NCBI RefSeq assembly: GCF_029869545.1
Contig: NZ_JARWQD010000272.1
Span: 1-37,557 of the forward strand
Origin: Nocardia wallacei
GTDB lineage: Bacteria > Actinomycetota > Actinomycetes > Mycobacteriales > Mycobacteriaceae
Length of the DNA: 37,557 nucleotides
Direction: 5' to 3'
Shown: positions 15,457 to 23,229 of the stretch, one piece after another
Position numbering within the stretch: position 1 is the first letter of the stretch
Layout of the letters: every line of letters begins with the position of its first letter
Notes under the pieces: generated by a model
Database searches by the model: none
Seen by the model: only the letters and a program-made list of their open reading frames with translations
What the model was told of the DNA's origin: nothing
Translations under genes and position numbers: made by a program

Positions 15457-16963
15457 TCCCGCCGACCCGGCCGCCGCGAATGTGGGATTGTCGCCGGAGG
15501 CGGAAGGCGTTGTCGCGCGGTGGAATCCGCAGGGCAGTGCCCTGTTGCGGGCCGTGCCGGGGGCGGAGCGGGCCGAGCCCGGCGCGGCCCCGGTGGTCGT
15601 GGCGCTCATCGGACCCGGCGATGCCAACACCACGTTGCTGCGCACCGAGCTGGCCCGGTTCGAGCCGCACATCGACCTCACCGATCCGCTCACCGATCCG
15701 TCGGCACTGGTCGCCCCGCCGCCGCTGGCGCTGCTGCTGCTCGACGCCGGTGCCACGCTCGGGGCCGCCACGCTGGACCTGGTGGGCAGGCTGCGGGCGG
15801 GCGGCACCCGAATGGTGTTCGCCATGAACGGCATTCACGCGCATCCGGACTGGCGGACGGTCTTCGACCGCAACGGCGCGCTCCTGCGGCCGGTGCTGGA
15901 AGCCGACCCGGACATCGTGCCCGTCTCGGCCCGGCTGGCGGTGGCCGCCCGGAGCACCGGCGATCCGTCGCTGCTGGATCGGTCCGGGGTGGGCACCCTG
16001 CACGCGCATCTGACCGGAATGATCGGCGCCGCGGGCGGCACCGGCGGCGCGGCGGCGGTCATCGGCCGGGTGCTCGCCGATACCCGCGAGCGCATCCGCG
16101 CCCAGGTCGCCACGCTGCGTTCCGGCGATTCGGTGGCCCGGCTGCGCGAGGAGCGCGCCACGCTGCTGGCCGGGCGCGACGGCGGCCGGGCGCAGGCCAT
16201 GGCCGCGCTGCGCAACCGCCTGCATCTGGCCCGGGTGGATCTGCTGCACGAGGTCGGCGCCCGCATCCGCGCCCTGAACGCCACCGCCCGCACCGAACTG
16301 GATCGGCTCGATCGCCGCGCCACCGGCGACTATCCGGACCAACTGCAGCAGGCGGTGAATCAGCTGACCGCCGAGCTCGACGTCGTGGTCGGGCATCGGC
16401 TCGACGAACTGGGCCGTCAGCTCGAGGCGGTCACTGGTCCCGCCCCGGGACCGACCCCCGGGGAGCTGCGCACCGATCCGCCGCCGCGGCTGGGCCCCGA
16501 CCCCGAACCGCGGCACCGCGGCGTCGAGGACTACCTGATGATCGCGCTCGGCACGTCGGCCGGATTCGGTCTGGGCCGCCTGGTGGTCTCGCCGCTGGCG
16601 CTGGTGCCCGCCCTGGACTACGCGACCGTCCCGGTGACCCTGCTGCTCGGCGCGGGCGTGGCGTACTGGGTCGTGCGGGCGCGCGGGCATCTCGCCGACC
16701 GCGCGCACCTGCGGCAGTGGATGTCCGACGCGCTGGTGAACGTCAAGGCGCAGCTGGAGCAGCGCGTCGCCACCGCGCTGGTGGAGGCCGAATCGCGGCT
16801 CACCGACCAGGTGGTGCGGGCCAGCACCGCCCGGGTGGTGGACGCCGACCGCCGGGTCGCGGAATTGGAGAAGCAATTGCGCGAGCTGTCCGCGCGGCAG
16901 CCGGCCCAATTGGCCGCCTGTGAGCGCGATCTCGCCGTACTCGATGCGGCCCTCCCGGAATAG
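15443..16963 (+). CDS. Dynamin-like membrane protein with degenerate P-loop (Rv0210-like)
   Basis: A 506-residue partner of the preceding GTPase. The N-terminal domain keeps a GTPase-like strand order (VVVALIGPGDANTT, residues 51-64, then LALLLLDAG), but the P-loop lacks the Gly-Lys pair, so nucleotide binding is probably lost. Long helices follow (~210-330), a Pro-rich linker, two hydrophobic segments (~364-390 and 395-412) and a coiled-coil C-terminus (~425-500). The start is GTG at 15443, inside the end of the upstream gene (14-base overlap), implying coupled translation. An active GTPase paired with a pseudo-GTPase that carries the membrane anchor resembles paired bacterial dynamin-like proteins; this is inference. 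Confidence 0.75.
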   Translation: MPDSDPADPAAANVGLSPEAEGVVARWNPQGSALLRAVPGAERAEPGAAPVVVALIGPGDANTTLLRTELARFEPHIDLTDPLTDPSALVAPPPLALLLLDAGATLGAATLDLVGRLRAGGTRMVFAMNGIHAHPDWRTVFDRNGALLRPVLEADPDIVPVSARLAVAARSTGDPSLLDRSGVGTLHAHLTGMIGAAGGTGGAAAVIGRVLADTRERIRAQVATLRSGDSVARLREERATLLAGRDGGRAQAMAALRNRLHLARVDLLHEVGARIRALNATARTELDRLDRRATGDYPDQLQQAVNQLTAELDVVVGHRLDELGRQLEAVTGPAPGPTPGELRTDPPPRLGPDPEPRHRGVEDYLMIALGTSAGFGLGRLVVSPLALVPALDYATVPVTLLLGAGVAYWVVRARGHLADRAHLRQWMSDALVNVKAQLEQRVATALVEAESRLTDQVVRASTARVVDADRRVAELEKQLRELSARQPAQLAACERDLAVLDAALPE

Positions 16964-17003
16964 TCGTCACACCCGCCCGTCCATCCGCATTACGAATCGA
17001 TCG

Positions 17004-17023
17004 GGCCGGAGATCATTCCGGCC
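17004..17023 (+). terminator. Hairpin after the GTPase-like pair
   Basis: GGCCGGA (17004-17010) and TCCGGCC (17017-17023) form a perfect 7-bp stem around a 6-base loop, 40 bases after the stop of the dynamin-like gene. There is no U-tract, so it would be a weak or Rho-assisted terminator, or an mRNA-stabilising hairpin. Confidence 0.4.
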
Positions 17024-17423
17024 GGAAATTCCCCACGGCCGCGGCGTGCGATTCGACCGGATTTCGGGCCGAACGATGTGTGACCTGTCACACGCTGCCC
17101 GAATGCCACCTAACCTATTAATAGGGCCCGCACCACCTATGACTCCCGGCCGGACCGCGTTACCGATCAGTATCGGTTCGTAACTCCTGCGGTTCCCGAC
17201 GATTGCCGGGTATCTCGACCGGGTACCGAGTGAGCGACCCCATTCCGTACCGGGGGTCACATCGCGTTAACCTCTTAATCAAGGAACCTGGGCGTCCGCT
17301 TTCGTCCTTGTACGCCGCCCAGCCGGGGCGTGCTTTCGGCAAGCCGGAGCGGGTACCCACCGCCAACGGTGGCTCCCCCGGTGTCGCGAGCCGCCGAGAG
17401 CCGCCCGTCTCAGGAGAGTTTTC
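17024..17423 (+). promoter_or_regulatory. Long regulatory leader of pckG
   Basis: These 400 gene-free bases before pckG hold several candidate sites. GTGTGAC-CT-GTCACAC (17078-17093) is a perfect 7+7 inverted repeat. CCTATTAATAGG (17114-17125) is a perfect 12-bp palindrome. TAACCTATTAAT (17111-17122) recurs as TAACCTCTTAAT at 17268-17279 (11 of 12 identical), about 157 bases apart. AGGAGAG at 17411-17417 is the ribosome site. PEPCK genes are usually controlled by carbon source, so these are plausible operators, but no regulator can be named from the sequence. Confidence 0.5.
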
Positions 17424-19256
17424 ATGACCTCAGTGACCATTCCTGGTCTTCACGGATCCGATGGCACCGCACCTACGGAGCACGCGGGGCTGCTCGCCTG
17501 GGTGCAGGAGGTCGCAGAACTGACCCAGCCGGACCGCGTCGTGTGGGCCGACGGCTCCGACGAGGAATGGGACCGGCTGACCACCCAGCTGGTGGAGGCG
17601 GGCACCTTCAAGAAGCTCAACGAGGCCAAGAAGCCGAACTCCTTCCTGGCCCTCTCCGATCCCTCCGACGTGGCGCGCGTGGAATCGCGCACCTACATCT
17701 GCTCGCGCGAGGAGTCCGACGCAGGACCGACGAACAACTGGGTCGACCCGACCGAGATGCGCAAGACCATGACCGAGCTGTACCGCGGCTCGATGAAGGG
17801 CCGCACCATGTACGTGGTGCCGTTCTGTATGGGCCCGCTCGGCGCCGACGATCCGAAGCTGGGCGTGGAGATCACCGACTCCGAGTACGTGGTCGTCTCC
17901 ATGCGCGTGATGACCCGCATGGGCAAGGCCGCGCTGGAGAAGATGGGCGCCGACAAGCCGTTCGTGAAGGCGCTGCACTCGGTCGGCGCGCCGCTCGAGC
18001 CGGGTCAGGCCGATGTGCCGTGGCCGTGCAACGACACCAAGTACATCACCCACTTCCCCGAGGACCGCGAGATCTGGTCCTACGGTTCGGGTTACGGCGG
18101 CAACGCGCTGCTGGGCAAGAAGTGCTACTCGCTGCGGATCGCGTCGGCCATGGCGCACGACGAGGGCTGGCTGGCCGAGCACATGCTGATCCTCAAGCTG
18201 ATCTCGCCGGAGAACAAGAACTACTACGTCGCCGCGGCGTTCCCGTCGGCCTGCGGCAAGACCAACCTCGCGATGATCCAGCCGACCGTGCCCGGCTGGC
18301 GCGCGGAGACCCTCGGTGACGACATCGCCTGGATGCGTTTCGGCCCGGACGGCCGGCTGTACGCGGTGAACCCGGAGTTCGGTTTCTTCGGCGTCGCGCC
18401 CGGCACCAACCGCAGCTCCAACCCGACCGCCATGGACACCATCGAGGCGGGCAACACGGTCTACACGAACGTGGCGCTGACCGACGACGGCGACGTGTGG
18501 TGGGAGGGCATGGAGGGCCAGCCCGAGCACCTGATCGACTGGAAGGGCAACGACTGGTTCGCCCGCGAGACCGAGACCCTTGCCGCACACCCGAATTCGC
18601 GGTACTGCACGCCGATGGCGCAGTGCCCGACGCTGGCCCCGGAATGGGACGACCCGCAGGGCGTGCCGATCTCGGCGATCCTCTTCGGTGGCCGGCGCAA
18701 GACCACGGTGCCGCTGGTGACCGAGTCCTTCGACTGGCAGCACGGCGTGTTCATGGGTGCCACCATGTCCTCCGAGCAGACCGCCGCCGCCGAGGGCAAG
18801 GTCGGCACCGTGCGCCGCGACCCGATGGCCATGCTGCCGTTCATGGGCTACCACGTGGGTGACTACATCGGCCACTGGGGCGAGATCGGCAAGAACGCCG
18901 ATGCCGACAAGCTGCCGAAGATCTTCTACGTCAACTGGTTCCGCCGCGGCGAGGACGGTCGCTTCCTGTGGCCGGGCTTCGGCGAGAACTCGCGCGTGCT
19001 GGAGTGGGTCGTCAACCGCATCGAGGGCAAGGCCGGGGCCGAGCCGACCGCGATCGGCAACGTGCCCACCGCGGCGCAGCTCGACCTGGAGGGCCTGGAC
19101 GTGGACCCCGCCGACGTCGACGAGGCGCTGAAGGTCGACGCCGACGAGTGGCGCAAGGAGATCCCGCTCATCGAGGAGTGGTTCGAGTTCATCGGTGACA
19201 AGCTGCCCTCGGGCGTGCGCGACCAGTTCGATGCGCTGAAGCAGCGCCTGGGGTAA
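17424..19256 (+). CDS. pckG: Phosphoenolpyruvate carboxykinase (GTP)
   Basis: A 610-residue full-length GTP-dependent PEPCK. It interconverts oxaloacetate + GTP and phosphoenolpyruvate + GDP + CO2 in the cytosol, the entry step of gluconeogenesis from TCA intermediates or fatty acids. The kinase-1 loop is FPSACGKTN (residues 273-281), including the hyper-reactive Cys277 of the GTP class. The kinase-2 motif is TLGDDIAWM (297-305). The substrate-site run [16 protein letters not shown] (220-235) and the C-terminal [12 protein letters not shown] and [19 protein letters not shown] motifs are all present. The start ATG has an AGGAGAG ribosome site. A long leader with inverted repeats precedes it and a strong terminator follows, so it is a single-gene transcript. 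In this lineage the enzyme is needed for growth on lipids. Confidence 0.98.
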   Translation: MTSVTIPGLHGSDGTAPTEHAGLLAWVQEVAELTQPDRVVWADGSDEEWDRLTTQLVEAGTFKKLNEAKKPNSFLALSDPSDVARVESRTYICSREESDAGPTNNWVDPTEMRKTMTELYRGSMKGRTMYVVPFCMGPLGADDPKLGVEITDSEYVVVSMRVMTRMGKAALEKMGADKPFVKALHSVGAPLEPGQADVPWPCNDTKYITHFPEDREIWSYGSGYGGNALLGKKCYSLRIASAMAHDEGWLAEHMLILKLISPENKNYYVAAAFPSACGKTNLAMIQPTVPGWRAETLGDDIAWMRFGPDGRLYAVNPEFGFFGVAPGTNRSSNPTAMDTIEAGNTVYTNVALTDDGDVWWEGMEGQPEHLIDWKGNDWFARETETLAAHPNSRYCTPMAQCPTLAPEWDDPQGVPISAILFGGRRKTTVPLVTESFDWQHGVFMGATMSSEQTAAAEGKVGTVRRDPMAMLPFMGYHVGDYIGHWGEIGKNADADKLPKIFYVNWFRRGEDGRFLWPGFGENSRVLEWVVNRIEGKAGAEPTAIGNVPTAAQLDLEGLDVDPADVDEALKVDADEWRKEIPLIEEWFEFIGDKLPSGVRDQFDALKQRLG

Positions 19257-19281
19257 CTCCCGGCCACCCCGCGAAACTCGG

Positions 19282-19321
19282 CCGCCCGCATCGTCATTCG
19301 TACGGTGCGGGCGGTTTTGTT
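19282..19321 (+). terminator. Rho-independent terminator of pckG
   Basis: CCGCCCGCAT (19282-19291) pairs with GTGCGGGCGG (19305-19314): nine Watson-Crick pairs plus a T-G pair at the loop end, with a 13-base loop. It is followed by TTTTGTT (19315-19321) and begins 25 bases after the pckG stop. This is the clearest intrinsic terminator in the window. Confidence 0.88.
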
Positions 19322-19515
19322 ATGCCGTGCCGCGTCCGTTGCGCGAGGTTTCGCCGCCGTCTGCCCTATCCTGGATTGTGTTCTACGTCTCAGGACTGAC
19401 CAGTTCGATTGCCGGGTATTAACTGATCGACTGCACCGATTGCTTCAGTGTTGCCCGCGGACGTATTTCGGCCGCGGCGAACCTGGGGCCGAACGTGGAT
19501 AGGTGGGTGGTGGGC

Positions 19516-19719
19516 ATGACCGATCTGAAGTTCGAAGCGCTGGTTGTCCCGAAGGTAGCCGAGGTCCGGCTGCCGCCGCAGAGCACGCCGCTGCACCGCG
19601 AGGCGGGCCGGTTGCAGGACGTGTTGCCGACGGGCTGGCTCGTCGATGTCGTGGATGCCGCCCGCGCGCCGGGCGCCCCGTTCGAGCCGGTGCTGCGGGT
19701 GCGGGTGCCCGAGAACTGA
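19516..19719 (+). CDS. Small uncharacterised protein
   Basis: A 67-residue protein starting MTDLKFEALVVPKVAEVRLP. An in-frame GTG at 19495 would add seven residues; the ATG at 19516 is preferred because of the purine-rich AGGTGGGTGG before it. Codon use is strongly G/C-ending, which supports a real gene. There is no signal peptide, membrane helix or motif I recognise. It stands alone between the pckG terminator and another small gene, separated by about 175 bases. Confidence 0.55.
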   Translation: MTDLKFEALVVPKVAEVRLPPQSTPLHREAGRLQDVLPTGWLVDVVDAARAPGAPFEPVLRVRVPEN

Positions 19720-19895
19720 CAGGCGCACCACGCGTCACGTCGGTTAACTTCAGGCATCCCTGACCTCGAAATCCTACCTGCCGGTTCGCTTTTCGGAGAA
19801 CGCACTATTGCATTCCGAGGTGCGGCGGAGCATGCTTAGAGCAATCTGCTTTGCCCGCTCGATTTTACAAATGCAATCGCAGGGGAGTCCGAGTC

Positions 19896-20195
19896 ATGGC
19901 GGTGCAAGTGGTCGGCCGGTCGTTGATGACCAGCGACCAAACCCCACATCAGGCGAGGTGTGTCGGCCAAGGGGGGTGGGTTGTCTCCTTCCTCCCCGGC
20001 CGAACCCTCACGCTGGAACAAGCGGCCGCGGCGCTGCAGGCGGCCGAAGCGGTCACCGCGGTGCGGGCCCTGGCCGACCGAGTGGGGCTGACCCCACTGG
20101 AGACGGTCGGGCTGGCAATGCAGGAGCCACCGTGGAGCGAACCGACCCACACCGGAAGCGGCCGGTTCTGGCGTCGCGGCAGCCTGGAACGCTAG
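19896..20195 (+). CDS. Small uncharacterised protein
   Basis: A 99-residue protein beginning MAVQVVGRSLMTSDQ. The start at 19896 is favoured by GGGGAG ten bases upstream; the open frame starts 15 codons earlier. The centre reads as a beta-hairpin and helix (GGWVVSFLPGRTLTLEQAAA, then a long Ala-rich helix to ~80). There are no cysteine pairs, membrane helices or catalytic motifs. Similar short proteins are, to my recollection, found in Nocardia without assigned function. It converges on the methyltransferase gene with a 4-base gap. Confidence 0.55.
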   Translation: MAVQVVGRSLMTSDQTPHQARCVGQGGWVVSFLPGRTLTLEQAAAALQAAEAVTAVRALADRVGLTPLETVGLAMQEPPWSEPTHTGSGRFWRRGSLER

Positions 20196-20199
20196 CGCG

Positions 20200-21015
20200 C
20201 TAGATCTTTGCTGCGACCACGACCAGATTGCTGACCAGTAGTTCCCGCAGGCCGGGCACCCGGACCAGCCACCACGCCCAGCGTGGGTGGTAGCGGGGGA
20301 AGACCGCCAGAATCCGGGCCCGGTCCCGCGCCCGCTCGGCCCAGGCCACACCGTCGGCGGCCCGCACCTCGAACAGCGAGCTGCCGAAGCGGTTCTTCGG
20401 CTCGCGGCCGTGCCTGCGCCGGTAGCGGCGGGCGGCGTACTCGCCGCCGAGGTAGTGCCAGGGGCCGGTCTCGTGCCCGCCGAACGGGCCCAGCCACACC
20501 GTGTAGGACAGCACCATCAGCCCGCCCGGCCTGGTCACGCGCAACATCTCGGCCGCCATCAGCCACGGTTGCGGCACGTGCTCGGCGACATTGGAGGACA
20601 GGCAGATATCCACCGAGTCGTCGCGGAACGGCAGCGCCATCCCGGAGCCCCGGACCGCGCCCGGGACCGACAGCCCGGCGGCGTGCATCTCGCTCGGATC
20701 CGGCTCGACCGGCAGGTAGCGGGCACCGGCGGCGCCGAACTCGTCGGCGAAATAGCCTGGACCGCCGCCCACGTCGAGCACCGTCGTGCCGGTGAGGTCG
20801 CGTCCGGTGAGGTCGCGGTAGAAGTCGCCGATCATCTCGGCGGTGTCGGCGGCGATACCCCCGTAGAACACCGCGGGGTCGGTCTGTTCGAAGCGGAAGC
20901 TGCCCAGCAGCCGCAGCGACCGGCGCAGGGTGGCCCGCCGCGCGAAGCGGGGCCGGGTCCCGAAGCCGCCCCGAAGCTGTGCCGGGCTGTGCACGAGCCC
21001 TACCCCGTTACGCAC
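20200..21015 (-). CDS. Class I SAM-dependent methyltransferase (Rv0224c-like)
   Basis: A methyltransferase of about 264-271 residues. SAM-binding motif I is VLDVGGGPG (residues ~79-87 from the 21015 start); the acidic end of strand 2 is PVEPD; motif II/III is DDSVDICLSSNVAEHV then LRVTRPGGLMVLSY. The conserved ARRATLRRSLRLL near the N-terminus matches the start of the mycobacterial Rv0224c family as recalled. The start is uncertain: GTG 21015 has GGAGG only 4 bases away, GTG 20994 is also possible. The open frame continuing to 21243 crosses a repeat and is not counted as coding. Gene order (methyltransferase, then divergent GT4) matches Rv0224c-Rv0225. The substrate is probably an envelope glycan or lipid; this is inference. 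Confidence 0.85.
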   Translation of the reverse strand: MRNGVGLVHSPAQLRGGFGTRPRFARRATLRRSLRLLGSFRFEQTDPAVFYGGIAADTAEMIGDFYRDLTGRDLTGTTVLDVGGGPGYFADEFGAAGARYLPVEPDPSEMHAAGLSVPGAVRGSGMALPFRDDSVDICLSSNVAEHVPQPWLMAAEMLRVTRPGGLMVLSYTVWLGPFGGHETGPWHYLGGEYAARRYRRRHGREPKNRFGSSLFEVRAADGVAWAERARDRARILAVFPRYHPRWAWWLVRVPGLRELLVSNLVVVAAKI

Positions 21016-21186
21016 GCCGCCTCCGCCGCCCGCGCACCCGGGGCCATCCTCTGACCACGCATGCCGCCTCCGTTCTCGCCCCGCGGCCCTGCCGCCCACA
21101 CACAGCGCCCCAGTCTCGCACAGCAAAACCCCCGCACCCCCACCCCCGCTCCGAGCCTGGGAACCCAACACCAGGCACGGCGATGA

Positions 21187-21345
21187 TCCCGGCCAAAAGC
21201 ATGCCGGGAATAGGAGGAGGCATGCCGGGAAAGGAGGAGGCATGCCGGGAATAGGAGGAGGCGTGCCGGGGAGGAGGCGTGTGGGATGGAGGAGGCATGC
21301 CGGGGAGGAGGCGTGTGGGATGGGGGGAGGCGCGCCGGGAGGGGT
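21187..21345. repeat. Family B hairpin and tandem repeats, intergenic copy
   Basis: It opens with a 23-bp hairpin: TCCCGGC (21187-21193), a 9-base loop CAAAAGCAT, then GCCGGGA (21203-21209). It is followed by about seven imperfect repeats of a 20-21 base unit of the form GCATGCCGGGAATAGGAGGA, degrading toward GCGTGTGGGATGG near the right end. The same hairpin (one loop base different) with its own tandem tail occurs in opposite orientation inside aftD at 33258-33350. It occupies the divergent gap between the methyltransferase and glycosyltransferase genes. The flanking 21016-21186 shows no gene. Confidence 0.82.
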
Positions 21346-21383
21346 TGGGTGGGCTGCCGGTCGGGCGGTTGGTGGGGGTGGGC

Positions 21384-21391
21384 TATAGGGT
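21384..21391 (+). promoter_or_regulatory. Candidate -10 of the glycosyltransferase gene
   Basis: TATAGGGT contains TAGGGT (21386-21391), which fits the TAnnnT -10 consensus of mycolic-acid actinomycetes, about 48 bases before the GTG start. No convincing -35 lies upstream, because this sequence is the G-rich tail of the repeat. Confidence 0.4.
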
Positions 21392-21438
21392 GGAGCGCGT
21401 TGTCAGTCGCCCGACCGAGTACGACCTGGAGATGTGCT

Positions 21439-22674
21439 GTGCCCGATACCGGCCCTCGCGAACTCTCTGTGGTCACGCAGGCCGCCGGTGGCGGGGAACT
21501 GCGCGAGGTGCTGCTGCTGTGCTGGCGTGACACGGGGCATCCGCAGGGGGGCGGCAGCGAGCGCTATCTGGAGCGGGTCGGCGCGCAGCTGGCCGCCCGC
21601 GGCGTCCGGGTGACCCTGCGGACCGCGCACTATCCCGGCGCCCCGCGCCGCGAGCGGATCGACGGCATCGACATCAGCCGCGGCGGCGGGCGCTACACGG
21701 TGTACCCGAGGGCACTGGCGGCGATGGTGTGCGGGCGCCTCGGATTCGGCCCCCTACGCGGGCTGCGGCCGGATGCGGTGATCGATACGCAGAACGGCAT
21801 CCCCTTCTTCGCCCGCGCCGTGAGCCGGGCGCCCTCGGTGCTGCTGGTGCATCACGGGCATCGCGAGCAGTGGCCCGTCGCCGGGCGTCTGGTGGGGCGG
21901 ATCGGCTGGTGGATCGAGTCGCGGCTGTCCCCGCGCCTGCATCGGCGCGATCAGTACCTGACGGTCTCGCTGCCGTCCGCCGAGGAACTCGCCGCGCTCG
22001 GCGTGGACCGCGACCGGATCGCTGTGGTGCGCAACGGCGCCGAGCCGATCCCGCGGGAGGCGCCGACGGGGGCGGCGCAGACCCGCACGGCCCACCCGAG
22101 CATCGTGGTGCTGTCTCGGCTGGTGCCGCACAAGCAGATCGAGGACGCGCTGGCCGTCGCCGCCGAACTCCGCCCGCGCGTTCCGGGGCTGCGGGTGGAC
22201 GTGGTCGGCGGCGGCTGGTGGGCCGGAAATCTGAAAAACCGTGCGCGCCAACTCGGTATCGCCGACGCGGTCACCTTCCACGGCCATGTGGACGAGCGCC
22301 GCAAGCACGAATTGCTTTCCCGCGCTTGGGTACACGTGCTGCCCTCCCGTAAGGAGGGCTGGGGCCTGGCGGTGATCGAGGCCGCCCAGCACGGCGTTCC
22401 CACCGTCGGCTATCGCAGTTCTCGCGGTCTCACCGATTCCGTCGTCGACGGTGTGACAGGCATGCTGGTCGATGATGCCGCCCAGCTCGCGGAGGTGGTC
22501 GGGGATCTGCTCGCGAGCGCCGAGGCCCGCACCGTCATGGGGGAGAAGGCCCGCACCCGTGCCCGCGAATTCTCCTGGGAGCAAACGGGAAACGGGGTGT
22601 TCGAGGTGCTCTCGGCCGCGACGCGGGGAGAGTACGTCGCGGGTCTGGTCGCGGGGCCCGCCGACCGGGAATAG
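21439..22674 (+). CDS. GT4-family glycosyltransferase (Rv0225-like)
   Basis: A 411-residue GT-B fold glycosyltransferase. The N-terminal acceptor domain begins VLLLCWRDTGHPQGGGSERY, with the Gly-rich loop typical of GT4 enzymes. The C-terminal domain starts at SIVVLSRLVPHKQ (221-233) and holds the nucleotide-sugar signature EGWGLAVIEAAQHGVP, with the E-x7-E pair at Glu306 and Glu314. The GTG at 21439 is chosen because GGAG lies 8 bases upstream and because earlier codons run through repeat sequence. It is predicted cytoplasmic or membrane-associated, transferring a sugar from an activated donor to an envelope lipid or glycan. Its position divergent from the methyltransferase matches Rv0224c-Rv0225. 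Donor and acceptor are unknown. Confidence 0.88.
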   Translation: MPDTGPRELSVVTQAAGGGELREVLLLCWRDTGHPQGGGSERYLERVGAQLAARGVRVTLRTAHYPGAPRRERIDGIDISRGGGRYTVYPRALAAMVCGRLGFGPLRGLRPDAVIDTQNGIPFFARAVSRAPSVLLVHHGHREQWPVAGRLVGRIGWWIESRLSPRLHRRDQYLTVSLPSAEELAALGVDRDRIAVVRNGAEPIPREAPTGAAQTRTAHPSIVVLSRLVPHKQIEDALAVAAELRPRVPGLRVDVVGGGWWAGNLKNRARQLGIADAVTFHGHVDERRKHELLSRAWVHVLPSRKEGWGLAVIEAAQHGVPTVGYRSSRGLTDSVVDGVTGMLVDDAAQLAEVVGDLLASAEARTVMGEKARTRAREFSWEQTGNGVFEVLSAATRGEYVAGLVAGPADRE

Positions 22675-22763
22675 CTTGCGGGACAGCGTGTCGTGGGGCC
22701 TGCGGACCGGGAGCAGCGCTCAGGGCCGATACGCCCACCATGTCGACGATTCGCCTTGCGCGC

Positions 22764-23201
22764 TCACGGCTCGTCGCCGTCCGGCGGGACGACGAAGATG
22801 CAGAACGGATGCCCCGCCGGATCGGCATAGACGTACAGCGGTTCGACCGGGTCGTCGAAACGGTCGTAGAGCAGGGTGGCGCCCAGGCCGAGGGCGCGTT
22901 CGTGTTGCGCGACCAGTTCCTCGATGCTGGGGACGCTCAGATCCAGGTGCAGTTGTTGTGGCACATCCGGTTTCGGCCAGCTCGAACGCGGTAGATCGGG
23001 CACGCCCTGGAAGGCCAGTCGCGCGCGCCCGGTAGGGGACAGGAGCACCAGCCAGTCCGCGGTGTCGGGCGCACCCGCCGGTGGAGGCTCGTCGCCGGGT
23101 CGATACTCGTACCCCAGCAGCTGCCGGTAGAACTCCGCCAGACCACGCGGGTCGGTGGCATCGAGGACCGTCGAGCGCAGGGTGGGGAAGCTCTCCGCCA
23201 T
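22764..23201 (-). CDS. VOC (glyoxalase/bleomycin-resistance-like) protein
   Basis: A 145-residue vicinal-oxygen-chelate protein with two beta-alpha-beta-beta-beta halves. The first is LRSTVLDATDPRGLAEFYRQ-LLGYEY; the second contains LHLDLSVPSIEELVAQHERA and ends VYADPAGHPFCIFV. Likely metal ligands are His and Glu-type positions in LHLDL and the C-terminal strand, but the set is not certain. Start is ATG 23201 or, six codons earlier, ATG 23219; neither has a strong ribosome site. The family covers isomerases, dioxygenases and resistance proteins, so the reaction cannot be stated. It lies between the glycosyltransferase and the large membrane protein, and its start is 28 bases from the stop of the latter. 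Confidence 0.85.
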   Translation of the reverse strand: MAESFPTLRSTVLDATDPRGLAEFYRQLLGYEYRPGDEPPPAGAPDTADWLVLLSPTGRARLAFQGVPDLPRSSWPKPDVPQQLHLDLSVPSIEELVAQHERALGLGATLLYDRFDDPVEPLYVYADPAGHPFCIFVVPPDGDEP

Positions 23202-23229
23202 GTGGCCATCATGACCCATCCCGCCCGGA

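Noticed and set aside
17078..17093. CRP/GlxR-type site in the pckG leader
   Set aside because: The TGTGA and TCACA halves are separated by 4 bases instead of the 6 required by the consensus, so it is listed only as an unassigned inverted repeat.
21016..21243. N-terminal extension of the methyltransferase through the intergenic repeat
   Set aside because: The extra residues come from repeat DNA and low-complexity sequence, and the recalled family N-terminus begins near ARRATLRRSLRLL.
21187..21345. Possible CRISPR array
   Set aside because: Units are only 20-21 bases, contiguous and degenerate with no spacers, and no cas genes are present.
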